Source: Hyphomonadaceae bacterium
Lineage (GTDB): Bacteria > Pseudomonadota > Alphaproteobacteria > Caulobacterales > Aquidulcibacteraceae
Reading direction: 5' to 3'
NCBI GenBank assembly: GCA_009773395.1
Contig: WRPI01000002.1
Span: forward strand, 48,413-112,412
DNA: 64,000 nt
This document shows positions 19,325 to 27,031 of the stretch, one piece after another. A model generated the notes under the pieces. That model saw nothing but the letters and a program-made list of their open reading frames with translations. It had not been told where the DNA came from and did no database searches. The translations under genes were made by a program, and so were the position numbers. Every line of letters begins with the position of its first letter. Positions within the stretch are counted from its first letter, which is position 1.

Positions 19325-20176
19325 TTATTTTTCGGCCAATTGGCCAATAATAACCCGCTCTTTATCTGCAAGGTCTTTGATAATTGCCAAATTGGCAAAA
19401 TGGTTGCTGGATTTCGCAATTGCCATAATCGCATTCGCCTGGCCAATGCCAAATTCAAATGCAAATTTGCCATTTGGTTTCAACAAATTTGGCAATTGCG
19501 CAAATAAAATGTGATAAGGTTCAAGGCCGTCAGCGCCGCCATCAAGTGCCTGATGGGGATCATACTCCCTTACGTCTTTGTCGAGTGTGGCAATTATATT
19601 GGTTGGGATATAAGGCGGGTTTGAAGTAACAATATTAAATTTTTCGGTAATATTTTCTGCCCAATTGCCGATTTGAAAATGCGCACGTTCACTGAGGCTA
19701 TGCATTTTCGCATTTTCGCGCGCTAAATCAAGCGCTTCGCTTGAAATATCTATTCCCAAGCCTGTCCAATTTGGCCTTTCTGCCAAAAGTGCCAACAATA
19801 TCGCGCCAGTGCCAGTCCCCAAATCCAACACGGTCTGCGCGCTTTCGGGGCTGGATTTCAAAACATAATCGACAATGACTTCGGTTTCGGGGCGCGGCAC
19901 GAGGGCTCTTGCGTCGCACAATAATTCGAGATTCCAAAAGCCTTTTTTTCCGACAATATGCGCGACTGGTTCACGCAATTCACGGCGCGCCAAAAACTCG
20001 TTTAATTTGTCAATATCAGCCCGCGCAACTTCGCGGTAGGGATCGGTAATTAAATCATTGCGGCCAATGTTAAGGGCGCAAACCAATAGTATCCGCGCAT
20101 CAATTGTCGGGCTATCTATGCCTGCGGCCTCAAGCCGTTTTTTGGCATAAGTCCAAGTTTTAACGAGTGTGGTCAT
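19325..20176 (-). CDS. prmC: Peptide chain release factor N5-glutamine methyltransferase PrmC
   Basis: 283 aa; PRPETEVIVDYVL, VLDLGTGTGAILLALL, IVTSNPPYI motifs. Confidence 0.94.
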   Translation of the reverse strand: MTTLVKTWTYAKKRLEAAGIDSPTIDARILLVCALNIGRNDLITDPYREVARADIDKLNEFLARRELREPVAHIVGKKGFWNLELLCDARALVPRPETEVIVDYVLKSSPESAQTVLDLGTGTGAILLALLAERPNWTGLGIDISSEALDLARENAKMHSLSERAHFQIGNWAENITEKFNIVTSNPPYIPTNIIATLDKDVREYDPHQALDGGADGLEPYHILFAQLPNLLKPNGKFAFEFGIGQANAIMAIAKSSNHFANLAIIKDLADKERVIIGQLAEK

Positions 20177-20517
20177 TTTTCGGATTTCACTTTTTCAAGT
20201 AACCGAGGAATGTCCATCGCGCTGTGCAATACGCGAACAACATCAATTCCGTCGTCTTGAGGCAGATAAAATACAATATGATTTCGGACTGGGCATTTGC
20301 GAATACCTTTAGTCTTTGTACTTCTCGAAAAATACGCCTCTGCCGCAAATGGGTTTTGAGATAAGAATTCAAGCGTTTCTTCAAGGTCAATCAAATACTG
20401 ATCGGCCGCCGCGCGGTTTTTTTCAGCAATGTATGACCATATACCAATCAGATCTTCCTGCGCTTGCGGGCGCTTGTTGCACACGGCCAAGTTTATGCCC
20501 CGAGGCGTTCTAGGCAA
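20173..20517 (-). CDS. ParE/RelE-family toxin
   Basis: Core RPQAQEDLIGIWSYIAEKNRAAADQYLIDLEETLEFLSQNP...GIRKCPVRNHIVFYLPQDDGIDVVRVLHSAMD. True start probably internal; overlaps the prmC start. Confidence 0.85.
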   Translation of the reverse strand: MPRTPRGINLAVCNKRPQAQEDLIGIWSYIAEKNRAAADQYLIDLEETLEFLSQNPFAAEAYFSRSTKTKGIRKCPVRNHIVFYLPQDDGIDVVRVLHSAMDIPRLLEKVKSEK

Positions 20518-20849
20518 ATTCGCTTGATTTCGGCAAAATTTAATGGAGTTGATGCGCCGCTTTCAAGCCCTTCAATCAAAGCCGCTTCAAGTCGATCTGC
20601 TTTCCAATCCTCAATTATTTGATCCATCAAGCCGTCATTGGAGGCGACCAAATTGAGTATATCGGCGATGACTGCATCTTTTGACACAAATTGACCATTT
20701 GCTACATACTCATCAGCAATGATTTCAAGTTTTTGCGTGATTGGTTTCAGCAATTCATTACTCCTTGCGAGCATTATCAGTAAAAAAGAAAAAATGTCAA
20801 TCAATAGCAAATGGAGCGAGAAATCTGTTCCAAGCCTAATTGAAGGCAT
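20493..20849 (-). CDS. ParD-like antitoxin
   Basis: Small protein overlapping the ParE gene; FVSKDAVIADIL...IEDWKADRLEAALIEGLESGASTPL. Likely starts at MLARSNELL. Confidence 0.72.
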   Translation of the reverse strand: MPSIRLGTDFSLHLLLIDIFSFLLIMLARSNELLKPITQKLEIIADEYVANGQFVSKDAVIADILNLVASNDGLMDQIIEDWKADRLEAALIEGLESGASTPLNFAEIKRICLERLGA

Positions 20850-21066
20850 TCATATCATTTTCATCGACAATATATTCCAAAATATCACTAGGTTGGCACT
20901 CCAAAATAAAGCAGATTTTACTTATGGTTTCAAAACGCACGCCTTTTACTTTGCCGTTGCGCAATTGCGACATTTGGGTTTCGGAGAGGCCAATTTGTTC
21001 GGCCAAATCTTTGGCCCGCTTTTTGCGTTTTGCGAGCATTACATCGAGGGTTACATTGATGGGCAT
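20836..21066 (-). CDS. Small XRE/Cro-CI-type HTH regulator
   Basis: 76 aa; KRAKDLAEQIGLSETQMSQLRNGKVKGVRFETISKICFILECQPSDILEY. Confidence 0.88.
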   Translation of the reverse strand: MPINVTLDVMLAKRKKRAKDLAEQIGLSETQMSQLRNGKVKGVRFETISKICFILECQPSDILEYIVDENDMNAFN

Positions 21067-21578
21067 TAGACAATCTCGTCAAGTTCACGCTTAAGTTTTC
21101 GCGCAATAAAATTAGTAAAGATTAATGTTCCACCTATCACTCCGATGGTTAGAGACTCAATTGTGAAATTGAAAATGATTCGAGGCTCTGGGCTCGTCCA
21201 ACTAATTAGATTTGGCTCCAAAAATATTGCTGCAAAAGCTCCGAACCCGACGCATAACCCAATTTTCTCAAGGCTGTCATTTACAGTGTCGTCAAATTCT
21301 ACACCCTCACTAAACTTGCCGAACATATCCGCTGCGATAAAAACTGCTGAAATATAAGATATAGGCGAAAGTAGTGAAAACCAAAATTCCAAACGGTAAA
21401 TCGAATCCATTAGCCATAAAAACTGAAACACATTAACTTGATTGTTCGGCGCATTGTAAGTAACGCTAGATTTTTCAATGACAAGAAAAGCAATTAGCAA
21501 TAAAGCGATAATAATTGTTTTTATACGAGCAATTTTGGCGAGGTTTTTAATTCCAATTGTTTCGATTTGCTTTAACAT
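21066..21578 (-). CDS. Multi-pass membrane protein (DUF2975-like?), copy A
   Basis: 170 aa with several hydrophobic segments; stop overlaps the XRE start (TAATG); C-terminal KRELDEIV shared with copy B. Confidence 0.65.
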   Translation of the reverse strand: MLKQIETIGIKNLAKIARIKTIIIALLLIAFLVIEKSSVTYNAPNNQVNVFQFLWLMDSIYRLEFWFSLLSPISYISAVFIAADMFGKFSEGVEFDDTVNDSLEKIGLCVGFGAFAAIFLEPNLISWTSPEPRIIFNFTIESLTIGVIGGTLIFTNFIARKLKRELDEIV

Positions 21579-21625
21579 TTTAATTTTCTTTCTAAAGTAA
21601 TTTGTTTCAACTTTTGCCGAAATTG

Positions 21626-22132
21626 CTACACTATCTCATCAATTTCCTGGCGCATTTTTTTTCCTATTTGCGCAATAAAATAAAGCGCACCGCCGACTAT
21701 GAGAATTATGAAGCTTTCGGTAGATGTGTGAAACTTAAAACCGCCTCTAAAATGCAACCATTCGACGAGCGTCGGGGTTAGAAACATTGTTGCGCAGGCA
21801 CCAAACATCAGGTTTGAGCCCATGTCATTCAGACCCTTGATCATGGCCTCACTAAAATCATCACCTTTGGCGATGCGGCCAAACACTTGTGATGCGGCAA
21901 TTGCCACCGACAAATAACACACAGGCGCAATTATATTCACCCAAAATATCGGGCTTAGCATTGAAAGGAAAAATACCGATAATTGCTGGACCAAATCCAT
22001 TTGTGGAAAAATGCCCGCGGTTTCTTCGAACCTATCGCGTATTAAATATAATATGAGCAAGAAGGCAACCATGGTGCTTAATGCTTGCCATGTATATGCT
22101 TGTTTGCGAATGTCGAATGTTCTTGTTGGCAT
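21626..22132 (-). CDS. Multi-pass membrane protein, copy B (paralog of A)
   Basis: 168 aa; LSMLSPI..., FGACATMFLTPTLVEW..., C-terminal MRQEIDEIV align with copy A. Confidence 0.65.
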   Translation of the reverse strand: MPTRTFDIRKQAYTWQALSTMVAFLLILYLIRDRFEETAGIFPQMDLVQQLSVFFLSMLSPIFWVNIIAPVCYLSVAIAASQVFGRIAKGDDFSEAMIKGLNDMGSNLMFGACATMFLTPTLVEWLHFRGGFKFHTSTESFIILIVGGALYFIAQIGKKMRQEIDEIV

Positions 22133-22232
22133 TTTTGTTCCCTTAAATGAATTAACGTAAAACCGCTAATAATTTAAGTAAAACATAAAGTCAAGTGCAA
22201 AATTATTGGAAATTGGGAATTTGAAGCCGAGA

Positions 22233-22772
22233 CTAAAAACGAAGATATTTAGCCTCAACTTGCTTGGCCAACCACACGCCATTTTCCGCGCGAAAAAACT
22301 CATGGCCATCTTGCGCCATTTGCGCTGCGGCCACTCTTATTATTATTGGCTTACCGTGGCGGCTACCGACTTTTAACGCCGTTTCCTCATCGCTTGATAA
22401 ATGAACCATGTCTCGAGACATTGGCAACAATCCAAGTTGGGCAATTGCGTTTAGGTTTTTGCTTGCCGTTCCGTGATAAAGCATATCTGGTGGCGCGGAC
22501 GGTTTAAGCCCCAAATCAATATTTATCGAATGGCCCTGCGCTGCCCGAATTTTGCGTTTGTCATCGGATAGCGTGAACCGTTTTTTATCGTTGTTTCTAA
22601 CCACTTCAGAAATCATTTCGCGGGTCAGGTGTTTATTGTGCGATTTGGCCAATCGGCACAATTCATCAATTTCTACCCAGCCGTTTTCGTCTAGTTCAAT
22701 ACCAATTGCATCAGGGTTATGCCGCAATATATACGAAAGAAATTTGCTGTTTTTATGCTCTTCATTATTCAT
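22233..22772 (-). CDS. kptA: RNA 2'-phosphotransferase (KptA/Tpt1 family)
   Basis: 179 aa; SKFLSYILRHNPDAIGIELDENGWV...LYHGTASKNL...HLSSDEETALKVGSRHGKPIII. Confidence 0.92.
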   Translation of the reverse strand: MNNEEHKNSKFLSYILRHNPDAIGIELDENGWVEIDELCRLAKSHNKHLTREMISEVVRNNDKKRFTLSDDKRKIRAAQGHSINIDLGLKPSAPPDMLYHGTASKNLNAIAQLGLLPMSRDMVHLSSDEETALKVGSRHGKPIIIRVAAAQMAQDGHEFFRAENGVWLAKQVEAKYLRF

Positions 22773-22826
22773 AGCGCCGAATTATCACGGCAATTGGCAA
22801 ACCAAAAGCCAAAAACGCCATATTTG

Positions 22827-22854
22827 AAAAAAACGCCCCGCAATTGCAGGGCGC
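22827..22854 (-). terminator. Rho-independent terminator downstream of ctrA
   Basis: Minus strand GCGCCCTGCAATTGCGGGGCGTTTTTTT: GC-rich stem followed by a T tract. Confidence 0.8.
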
Positions 22855-22897
22855 ATTTTATTGTAAATCGACGACTTATCGCCAATAATATCTTATT

Positions 22898-23593
22898 TTA
22901 AGCAGCTTTTTCCTGCGGTGTTGGGTCGCGTAGCACATAACCGCGGCCCCAAACAGTTTCGATATAATTCGCGCCATCAGCAGCGGCGGCAAGTTTTTTG
23001 CGCAATTTGCAAATGAACACGTCGATGATTTTCAGTTCAGGCTCATCAAGGCCGCCATAAAGGTGGTTTAGGAACATTTCCTTGGTTAATGTCGTGCCTT
23101 TACGCAGCGAAAGCAATTCCAACATTTGGTATTCTTTGCCGGTCAAATGCACGCGCATTTGATTAACTTCAACCGTTTTTTGATCCAAGTTTACGACGAT
23201 TTCACCAGTAGTAATGGTTGCTTGGGCGTGGCCTTTTGAGCGGCGGACAACGGCATTGATGCGTGCAACTAATTCGTCTTTGTGGAAAGGTTTGGTGACA
23301 TAATCATCAGCGCCAACCCCAAATCCACGGACTTTGGTATCAATATCGGCAGAGCCAGTGAGAATTAGAATAGGAGTTCCAACGCGGCTGTTGCGCAATT
23401 GGCGCAAAACGTCAAAACCGTTCATATCTGGTAAGTTTAGGTCAAGCAAAATGATGTCATAGTCAAAATGTTTGCCCAAATCGATGCCTTCTTCACCTAA
23501 ATCGGTGGTATAGACGTTGAAACCTTCGGACTTTAACATAAGCTCAATTGCTTGTGCTGTGGCTCGATCATCCTCAATCAAGAGTACGCGCAT
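22898..23593 (-). CDS. ctrA: Cell cycle response regulator CtrA
   Basis: 231 aa; [59 protein letters not shown]..., OmpR-type winged helix. Confidence 0.96.
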   Translation of the reverse strand: MRVLLIEDDRATAQAIELMLKSEGFNVYTTDLGEEGIDLGKHFDYDIILLDLNLPDMNGFDVLRQLRNSRVGTPILILTGSADIDTKVRGFGVGADDYVTKPFHKDELVARINAVVRRSKGHAQATITTGEIVVNLDQKTVEVNQMRVHLTGKEYQMLELLSLRKGTTLTKEMFLNHLYGGLDEPELKIIDVFICKLRKKLAAAADGANYIETVWGRGYVLRDPTPQEKAA

Positions 23594-23856
23594 TTCTACC
23601 CCCTAAAACGTCCCCAATTGGGGAAATATTCTCTAGAATCAGTTTGTAAACTGATTTGCTAATAATTAGTTAACGTGATTTCATCGGTTAACTACATTTT
23701 TTTACTTTTCGCTTGCTGTGGTTTAAGAAAAGTTAACGAAAGTGTCGAAAATGTAAGTATTCTGTTTATTTTTATTAAGAATCGGCTGGTAGATTACGAT
23801 TCACACTAAAAACTGAAAATTTCGGCAGTTTCGCCTTTTGGGAACGACAAAATCTT
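23594..23856. promoter_or_regulatory. Divergent ctrA/fliI regulatory region
   Basis: Three GTTAAC sites (23669, 23687, 23732), TTAA-N6-TTAA (23723-23736), GANTC at 23636, 23779 and 23798, palindromes at 23612-23623 and 23638-23655. Confidence 0.6.
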
Positions 23857-25185
23857 ATGCGGCTTTCAAGTCTTGCCAAAACAATTAGCAATTTGGAGAC
23901 CGCAAGGTTTGAGGGGCGCATTGCGGCGGTTAGTGGCTTGGTGGTCGAAGCAATTGGGCCAATGGCCGCCATGAGCCTTGGATCCCGCGCTTATGTCGAT
24001 GCCAGCCAAGGCATAGCCCGCCTTGAGGTGGTGGGATACCGCGATGGCCGCGCTCTTTTAATGCCATTTGATTCCGTCGAAGGTCTGCGCTCTGGTTCGC
24101 AATTAGTGTTCGAGCCTGCTGCCCCAACAATTTCCCCCGCGATGTCATGGCTTGGGCGAGTGGTTGATGCCTTTGGCAATGAAATTGACAATGGTCCGCC
24201 TTTGGCAAAAGGCGATGCGCCAATTTTGATAAAGGCAACACCACCGCCAGCGCAAACCCGCGTTCGCGTCGGTGAGCGTATGGAAACTGGCATTCGCGCG
24301 ATTGATGCGTTTTGTGCGATTTGCACGGGTCAGCGCATGGGCATTTTTGCAGGCTCTGGCGTTGGTAAGTCAGTGTTAATGTCAATGCTTGCCAAAGGTG
24401 CTAATGCCGATGTTGTGGTTATTGGGCTTATTGGTGAGCGTGGGCGCGAAGTGCGCGAATTTATTGAAGATACTTTGGGCGAAGAGGGGCTAAAGCGTGC
24501 AGTTTTATGCGTCGCGACTTCGGATGAATCCTCACTTAAACGCCGCCAAGCCGCTTATACTACTTTGGCAATAGCCGAATATTTTAGGGATCAAGGCAAG
24601 CATGTTTTGTGTTTGCTCGATTCTGTCACGCGTTTCGCAATGGCGCAAAGGGAAATTGGCCTCGCAACTGGCGAGCCGCCAACCACCAAAGGCTATACTC
24701 CAACCGTATTTGCGGAATTGCCAAAATTATTGGAGCGCGCAGGGCCGGGTGCCCCGCTTGAAAATGGCGCTGTTGGGGCGATAACTGGATTGTTCACGGT
24801 TTTGGTGGACGGCGGCGACCATGATGAGCCAATTGCCGATGCTGTGCGCGGTATTTTGGACGGCCATTTGGTTTTGGAACGCGCAATTGCCGATAGGGGG
24901 CGCTATCCCGCCATAAATATCCTCAAATCAGTATCGCGTTTGATGCCCGAATGTCATGCACCAGACGAGCGCAAATTAATTGCTGGTGCGAAGCGCGCAC
25001 TCGCAAATTATTCTGATATGGAAGAATTAATTCGCCTTGGCGCTTACCGCAAAGGTGCCGATGCCAATGTTGATCTCGCGATTGAATTGAATGAACCCTT
25101 GGAGAGTTTTTTGTCGCAAGCCAAAGACGAACGGTCGACATTTGAAAGCACATTTCAAAGTCTGGAGAGGATTTTGTCGCATTAA
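23857..25185 (+). CDS. fliI: Flagellar export ATPase FliI
   Basis: 442 aa; GIFAGSGVGKSVLMSMLA, VIGLIGERGREVREF, CLLDSVTRFAMAQREIGLATGEPPTTKGYTPTVF. Confidence 0.96.
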   Translation: MRLSSLAKTISNLETARFEGRIAAVSGLVVEAIGPMAAMSLGSRAYVDASQGIARLEVVGYRDGRALLMPFDSVEGLRSGSQLVFEPAAPTISPAMSWLGRVVDAFGNEIDNGPPLAKGDAPILIKATPPPAQTRVRVGERMETGIRAIDAFCAICTGQRMGIFAGSGVGKSVLMSMLAKGANADVVVIGLIGERGREVREFIEDTLGEEGLKRAVLCVATSDESSLKRRQAAYTTLAIAEYFRDQGKHVLCLLDSVTRFAMAQREIGLATGEPPTTKGYTPTVFAELPKLLERAGPGAPLENGAVGAITGLFTVLVDGGDHDEPIADAVRGILDGHLVLERAIADRGRYPAINILKSVSRLMPECHAPDERKLIAGAKRALANYSDMEELIRLGAYRKGADANVDLAIELNEPLESFLSQAKDERSTFESTFQSLERILSH

Positions 25186-25283
25186 TTCTAAATATTTTTG
25201 AAATTGCGCGTTTGATTAACCCTTATGTGTTAGGTTTAATGAAATAAGGGCAAATGCCCATTTCAAAAATCGGGGTTGGGTAA

Positions 25284-25697
25284 ATGAGATCTGGTGAAAC
25301 ACTAATAAAACTGGCGAAATATAAAGTCGATTCTGTGCAGAAACTTATATCGGCGGCCGAGCGAACCCATTCGGATCTAAACAAAAAATTGGAATCGCTC
25401 GATTGCGCCAAAGCCAAAGAGCTTGAATTGGTGTCTCATAACCCTGAACTTTGCGCGAACTATAACGCATTTCTCAAAGGCTGGAACATGCAACGTGCCA
25501 ATGTTGAGGCATCACTCGCGGGCGTGGAAGACCAATTGCGTGCTTTGGCAATTGATTTGGCCGAAGCATTTGAAGAACAAAAGAAATTCGAAACCATTGA
25601 AGAACGTAGGCAAGCCCGCGCTGCCGAGCAGGCCAAAAAGCGTGAACTTGCGCAAATGGACGAATTCGCAATAACCCGCGCGGCGAGGGCGAGTTAG
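25284..25697 (+). CDS. fliJ: Flagellar protein FliJ-like
   Basis: 137 aa coiled coil directly downstream of fliI. Confidence 0.75.
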   Translation: MRSGETLIKLAKYKVDSVQKLISAAERTHSDLNKKLESLDCAKAKELELVSHNPELCANYNAFLKGWNMQRANVEASLAGVEDQLRALAIDLAEAFEEQKKFETIEERRQARAAEQAKKRELAQMDEFAITRAARAS

Positions 25698-25921
25698 CAA
25701 GGAAATCGCATGTGACTTTGTCCTCCCTTGCAAATCTTCGATTTGCGGGGGAGGTGGCAGCACGAAGTGCTGACGGAGGGGGCATTAGGACACGAATTTG
25801 CGCAGCAAAAACAATAGCGTAAGCTCGCTACGCTCGCGCCCCCTCCGTCTCGCTACGCGAGCCACCTCCCCCGTAACGCTTCGCGTGACAGGGGAGGATT
25901 AACCCATATGCGATTGCCCTA
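25698..25921. repeat. ~220-bp composite inverted-repeat element (R1) between convergent fliJ and flhF
   Basis: Terminal inverted repeats AGG(A)AATCGCATGTG...TCCTCCC / AGGGCAATCGCATATG...CCTCCCC; two inverted modules, 25721-25783 and 25838-25898. Confidence 0.85.
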
Positions 25922-27031
25922 CACTTCCCAAGCTTCCAAAATAAGCTGCGCTAGCCGCTTCGGCGTTGCTGGCACTATGCCGCCGGAAATATAAGGGCTT
26001 GGCGCAAGTTGAGCAATTGCCATTTCGTGCTTGTGAAGGCCAACCAAGGGCCCAGCGCGGCGCAATGTTAAATCCATACGGGTAAGTATGGCGCGCTTGA
26101 CCCCGACTTCCTTAAATTCGCCAAATAAATCCGATAAATCATCACTTCGGCTATCGGTGGTGGCGCACAAAATAGGCTCGGCGCCAGTTTCATCAATCAA
26201 GCGCGCCAAAATCCGCATAGAAGATGGGTCAAACTGGCTGCTGGCTGCGGTGTCGATAAATACTGTCTTGCCGTCCGCCACAGCCTCAAGCGCGATTTCT
26301 TTTGCCATTTTTACGCTATCGGCGGAAGCGAATTGTGCGCCTAATTTATGGACCAAATTGCGCAATTGTTCCATTCCGCCTTGGCGCTCACAATCGGTGG
26401 AAAGCGCCATGACTTCACCGCCTTTAGCGATAGCGCGCGCCACCAATTTCGCCGTAGTAGTTGTTTTCCCGCAGCCCGAAGGGCCCGCAAGCAATATTAT
26501 GCCATCTGGCACTTGGGCAATTGGGCTATAATTAAATTCTTTTTCCAATATTTTGATGAAGGTGCGCGCGACGTCGGCATCGTCAAAATATTTGGCAAAA
26601 GGTTTTATTTGCGGCAAGCTCAATCCAGATTTTGCCAATATGCCAACCAAAGGATGGATTTTGGGCCTGGCGGCAGGCTTATTCGCCAAAATTGCCGCCT
26701 TTTTGGCCAAGATTTGTTCAGGCGGGATTTTGGTATTTACCACGCCTTTTACTAAGGCTTTGGTGCCTTTTTGCGGTGTCGGTTTTATAATCGGTGCGCT
26801 GGTTCTGGTTTGTGCAATTTCTTCCTCAGCCGCAAAAATATCATAGCGTGGCGCTTTATTTGCGCCCGTCGCGGTTTGCGGCTGGCTCCTATTTTTTCGC
26901 GCAGTCGCAGTAACTTCAATGCCAGTGCCCATATTGCGCCAAGAAATTATGGTCGCATCTGCCCCCAATTTGGAGCGGACTTTAACAACAGCGTCTTGCA
27001 GAGTATCGCCACTAAACCGAAATTGTTCCAT
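25919..27031 (-). CDS. flhF: Flagellar biosynthesis GTPase FlhF
   Basis: 370 aa; ILLAGPSGCGKTTTTAKL, SRP-type GTPase motifs. Confidence 0.9.
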   Translation of the reverse strand: MEQFRFSGDTLQDAVVKVRSKLGADATIISWRNMGTGIEVTATARKNRSQPQTATGANKAPRYDIFAAEEEIAQTRTSAPIIKPTPQKGTKALVKGVVNTKIPPEQILAKKAAILANKPAARPKIHPLVGILAKSGLSLPQIKPFAKYFDDADVARTFIKILEKEFNYSPIAQVPDGIILLAGPSGCGKTTTTAKLVARAIAKGGEVMALSTDCERQGGMEQLRNLVHKLGAQFASADSVKMAKEIALEAVADGKTVFIDTAASSQFDPSSMRILARLIDETGAEPILCATTDSRSDDLSDLFGEFKEVGVKRAILTRMDLTLRRAGPLVGLHKHEMAIAQLAPSPYISGGIVPATPKRLAQLILEAWEV

